In this document: one piece after another, positions 14,533-15,145 of the stretch | Numbering within the stretch: the first letter of the stretch is position 1 | How the letters are laid out: each line of letters begins with the position of its first letter | Source of the DNA: an uncultured Bacteroidota bacterium | GTDB taxonomy: Bacteria > Bacteroidota > Bacteroidia > Chitinophagales > Saprospiraceae | NCBI GenBank assembly: GCA_937926185.1 | Contig: CALEYM010000461.1 | Coordinates: forward strand, 1-15,145 | Length of the DNA: 15,145 nucleotides | Direction: 5' to 3' | Made by a program: the position numbers and the translations under genes | The notes under the pieces: generated by a model | The model's database searches: none | What the model was told of the DNA's origin: nothing | The model's input: only the letters and a program-made list of their open reading frames with translations

Positions 14533-15111
14533 ATGAAAAAATACCCGTTATACCTGCTCTTTTTCCTGTTTTCCTGCTCTGCTGCCGCCCAGGAATACAA
14601 CCAGTACGGCGTCCGGCTGATGACGCCGATCATTTTTTCCACCGTAAAATTCGACACCGCCCAAATATTTGAAAGCGCCCGGGCGCGGCTCGGCGTTCAA
14701 CTGGGCGTTTACAGGCATTGGCCGCTTTCGAAATGGTTCTCGCTGAAAGGCGAATTGAATTATTCCCTGATGGGCTATACGGCCGGCCTTAACGCCAATC
14801 TGGACGGCATCCGAAAGATCAATTACCATTATTTCGGCATCACCCTGCTGCCGGCCTTTCACGCCGGGAAAGTGGTGTCTTTGCAGGCAGGCGCGGCGGT
14901 CAATTACTTAGTGAACAGCCCGCCCGTTTCGCCCGTTTTTAGCAGCTCTTCGCCCCGTTCCGACCTGGCGCTGATTGCCGGCATTGCGCTGCGCTACGAC
15001 CTGCTGGAAATACAGGTACGGTACCATCACTCCCTGCGACCTTTTACCCCGAAAGCCCCGACCGAGGCGTTTTTCCGATCGATGGGGCTGGGGCTGGCTT
15101 ATTATTTTTGA
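14533..15111 (+). CDS. Small outer-membrane beta-barrel protein
   Basis: This 192-residue protein has a signal peptide ending SAAA|QEYN (about residue 19-20). The remainder alternates hydrophobic and polar residues in strands: GVRLMTPIIFSTVKF, LGVQLGVYRHWPL, SLKGELNYSLMGYTAGL, HYFGITLLPAFHAG and LALIAGIALRYDLLEIQVRYHHS. It ends in YYF, with the terminal aromatic residue expected of an outer-membrane barrel. This suits the outer membrane beta-barrel (PorT/porin-like) families common in Bacteroidota, with about eight strands. A specific role is not recognisable. It is probably cotranscribed with the hydrolase 18 bases upstream. A 10-bp tandem repeat begins five bases after the stop. Confidence 0.8.
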   Translation: MKKYPLYLLFFLFSCSAAAQEYNQYGVRLMTPIIFSTVKFDTAQIFESARARLGVQLGVYRHWPLSKWFSLKGELNYSLMGYTAGLNANLDGIRKINYHYFGITLLPAFHAGKVVSLQAGAAVNYLVNSPPVSPVFSSSSPRSDLALIAGIALRYDLLEIQVRYHHSLRPFTPKAPTEAFFRSMGLGLAYYF

Positions 15112-15115
15112 AGCA

Positions 15116-15145
15116 GGTTTATGAGGGTTTATGAGGGTTTATGAG
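15116..15145. repeat. Tandem 10-bp repeat (ggtttatgag) x3 at the window edge
   Basis: Three identical copies fill 15116-15125, 15126-15135 and 15136-15145 and reach the end of the window, so the true number may be larger. It lies directly after the beta-barrel gene. I see no hairpin or coding potential in it. Confidence 0.9.

Overview
The window looks like a chromosomal piece from a fairly GC-rich member of the Bacteroidota. The evidence is a PorP/SprF-type outer-membrane protein, a bactofilin followed by an AtpZ-like gene, a large MacB/FtsX-type permease, a DUF6624-like protein, and several copies of the phylum's -7 promoter box TAnnTTTG with few clear Shine-Dalgarno sites. The GC-rich composition together with an L27 carrying a C-terminal helix-hairpin-helix domain would fit a Saprospiria-like lineage, but that placement is only inference.

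Layout. Positions 1-87 hold a phased heptamer repeat. Positions 88-2463 (minus) encode an ABC transporter permease, and 2617-3549 (minus) a secreted DUF6624-like protein that diverges from a TPR protein at 3649-4602 (plus). Next come rplU (4688-4999) and rpmA (5108-5833, with an unusual C-terminal extension), separated by a short tandem repeat. A terminator-like hairpin abuts the ATG of tgt (5976-7103), whose product lacks all four canonical zinc ligands. A 349-base gap contains a degenerate copy of a cacggag-type intergenic repeat and the promoter of a PorP/SprF-family gene (7453-8502). Bactofilin (8650-9138) and atpZ (9080-9319) overlap by 59 bases.

Where the rest of an ATP synthase operon might be expected, the window instead carries a complete type III restriction-modification pair, mod (9476-11101) and res (11102-13651). 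The pair lies behind a promoter region with a 22-bp perfect palindrome and flanking direct repeats. The target-recognition part of mod has clearly lower GC than the rest of the gene, so it looks like an exchanged specificity module. The window closes with a membrane-anchored alpha/beta hydrolase (13684-14514), a small outer-membrane beta-barrel protein (14533-15111) and three perfect copies of a 10-bp repeat running off the edge.

Functional picture. The left half is mostly housekeeping (ribosome, tRNA modification, envelope transport). The right half mixes envelope and cytoskeletal genes with a probably mobile defence locus. I found no tRNA or rRNA gene, CRISPR array, transposase or integrase. 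The strongest candidates for something unusual are the zinc-less Tgt, the L27 fusion, the hairpin at the tgt start, and the mosaic mod gene with its palindromic control region. I see no wholly new multi-gene system.
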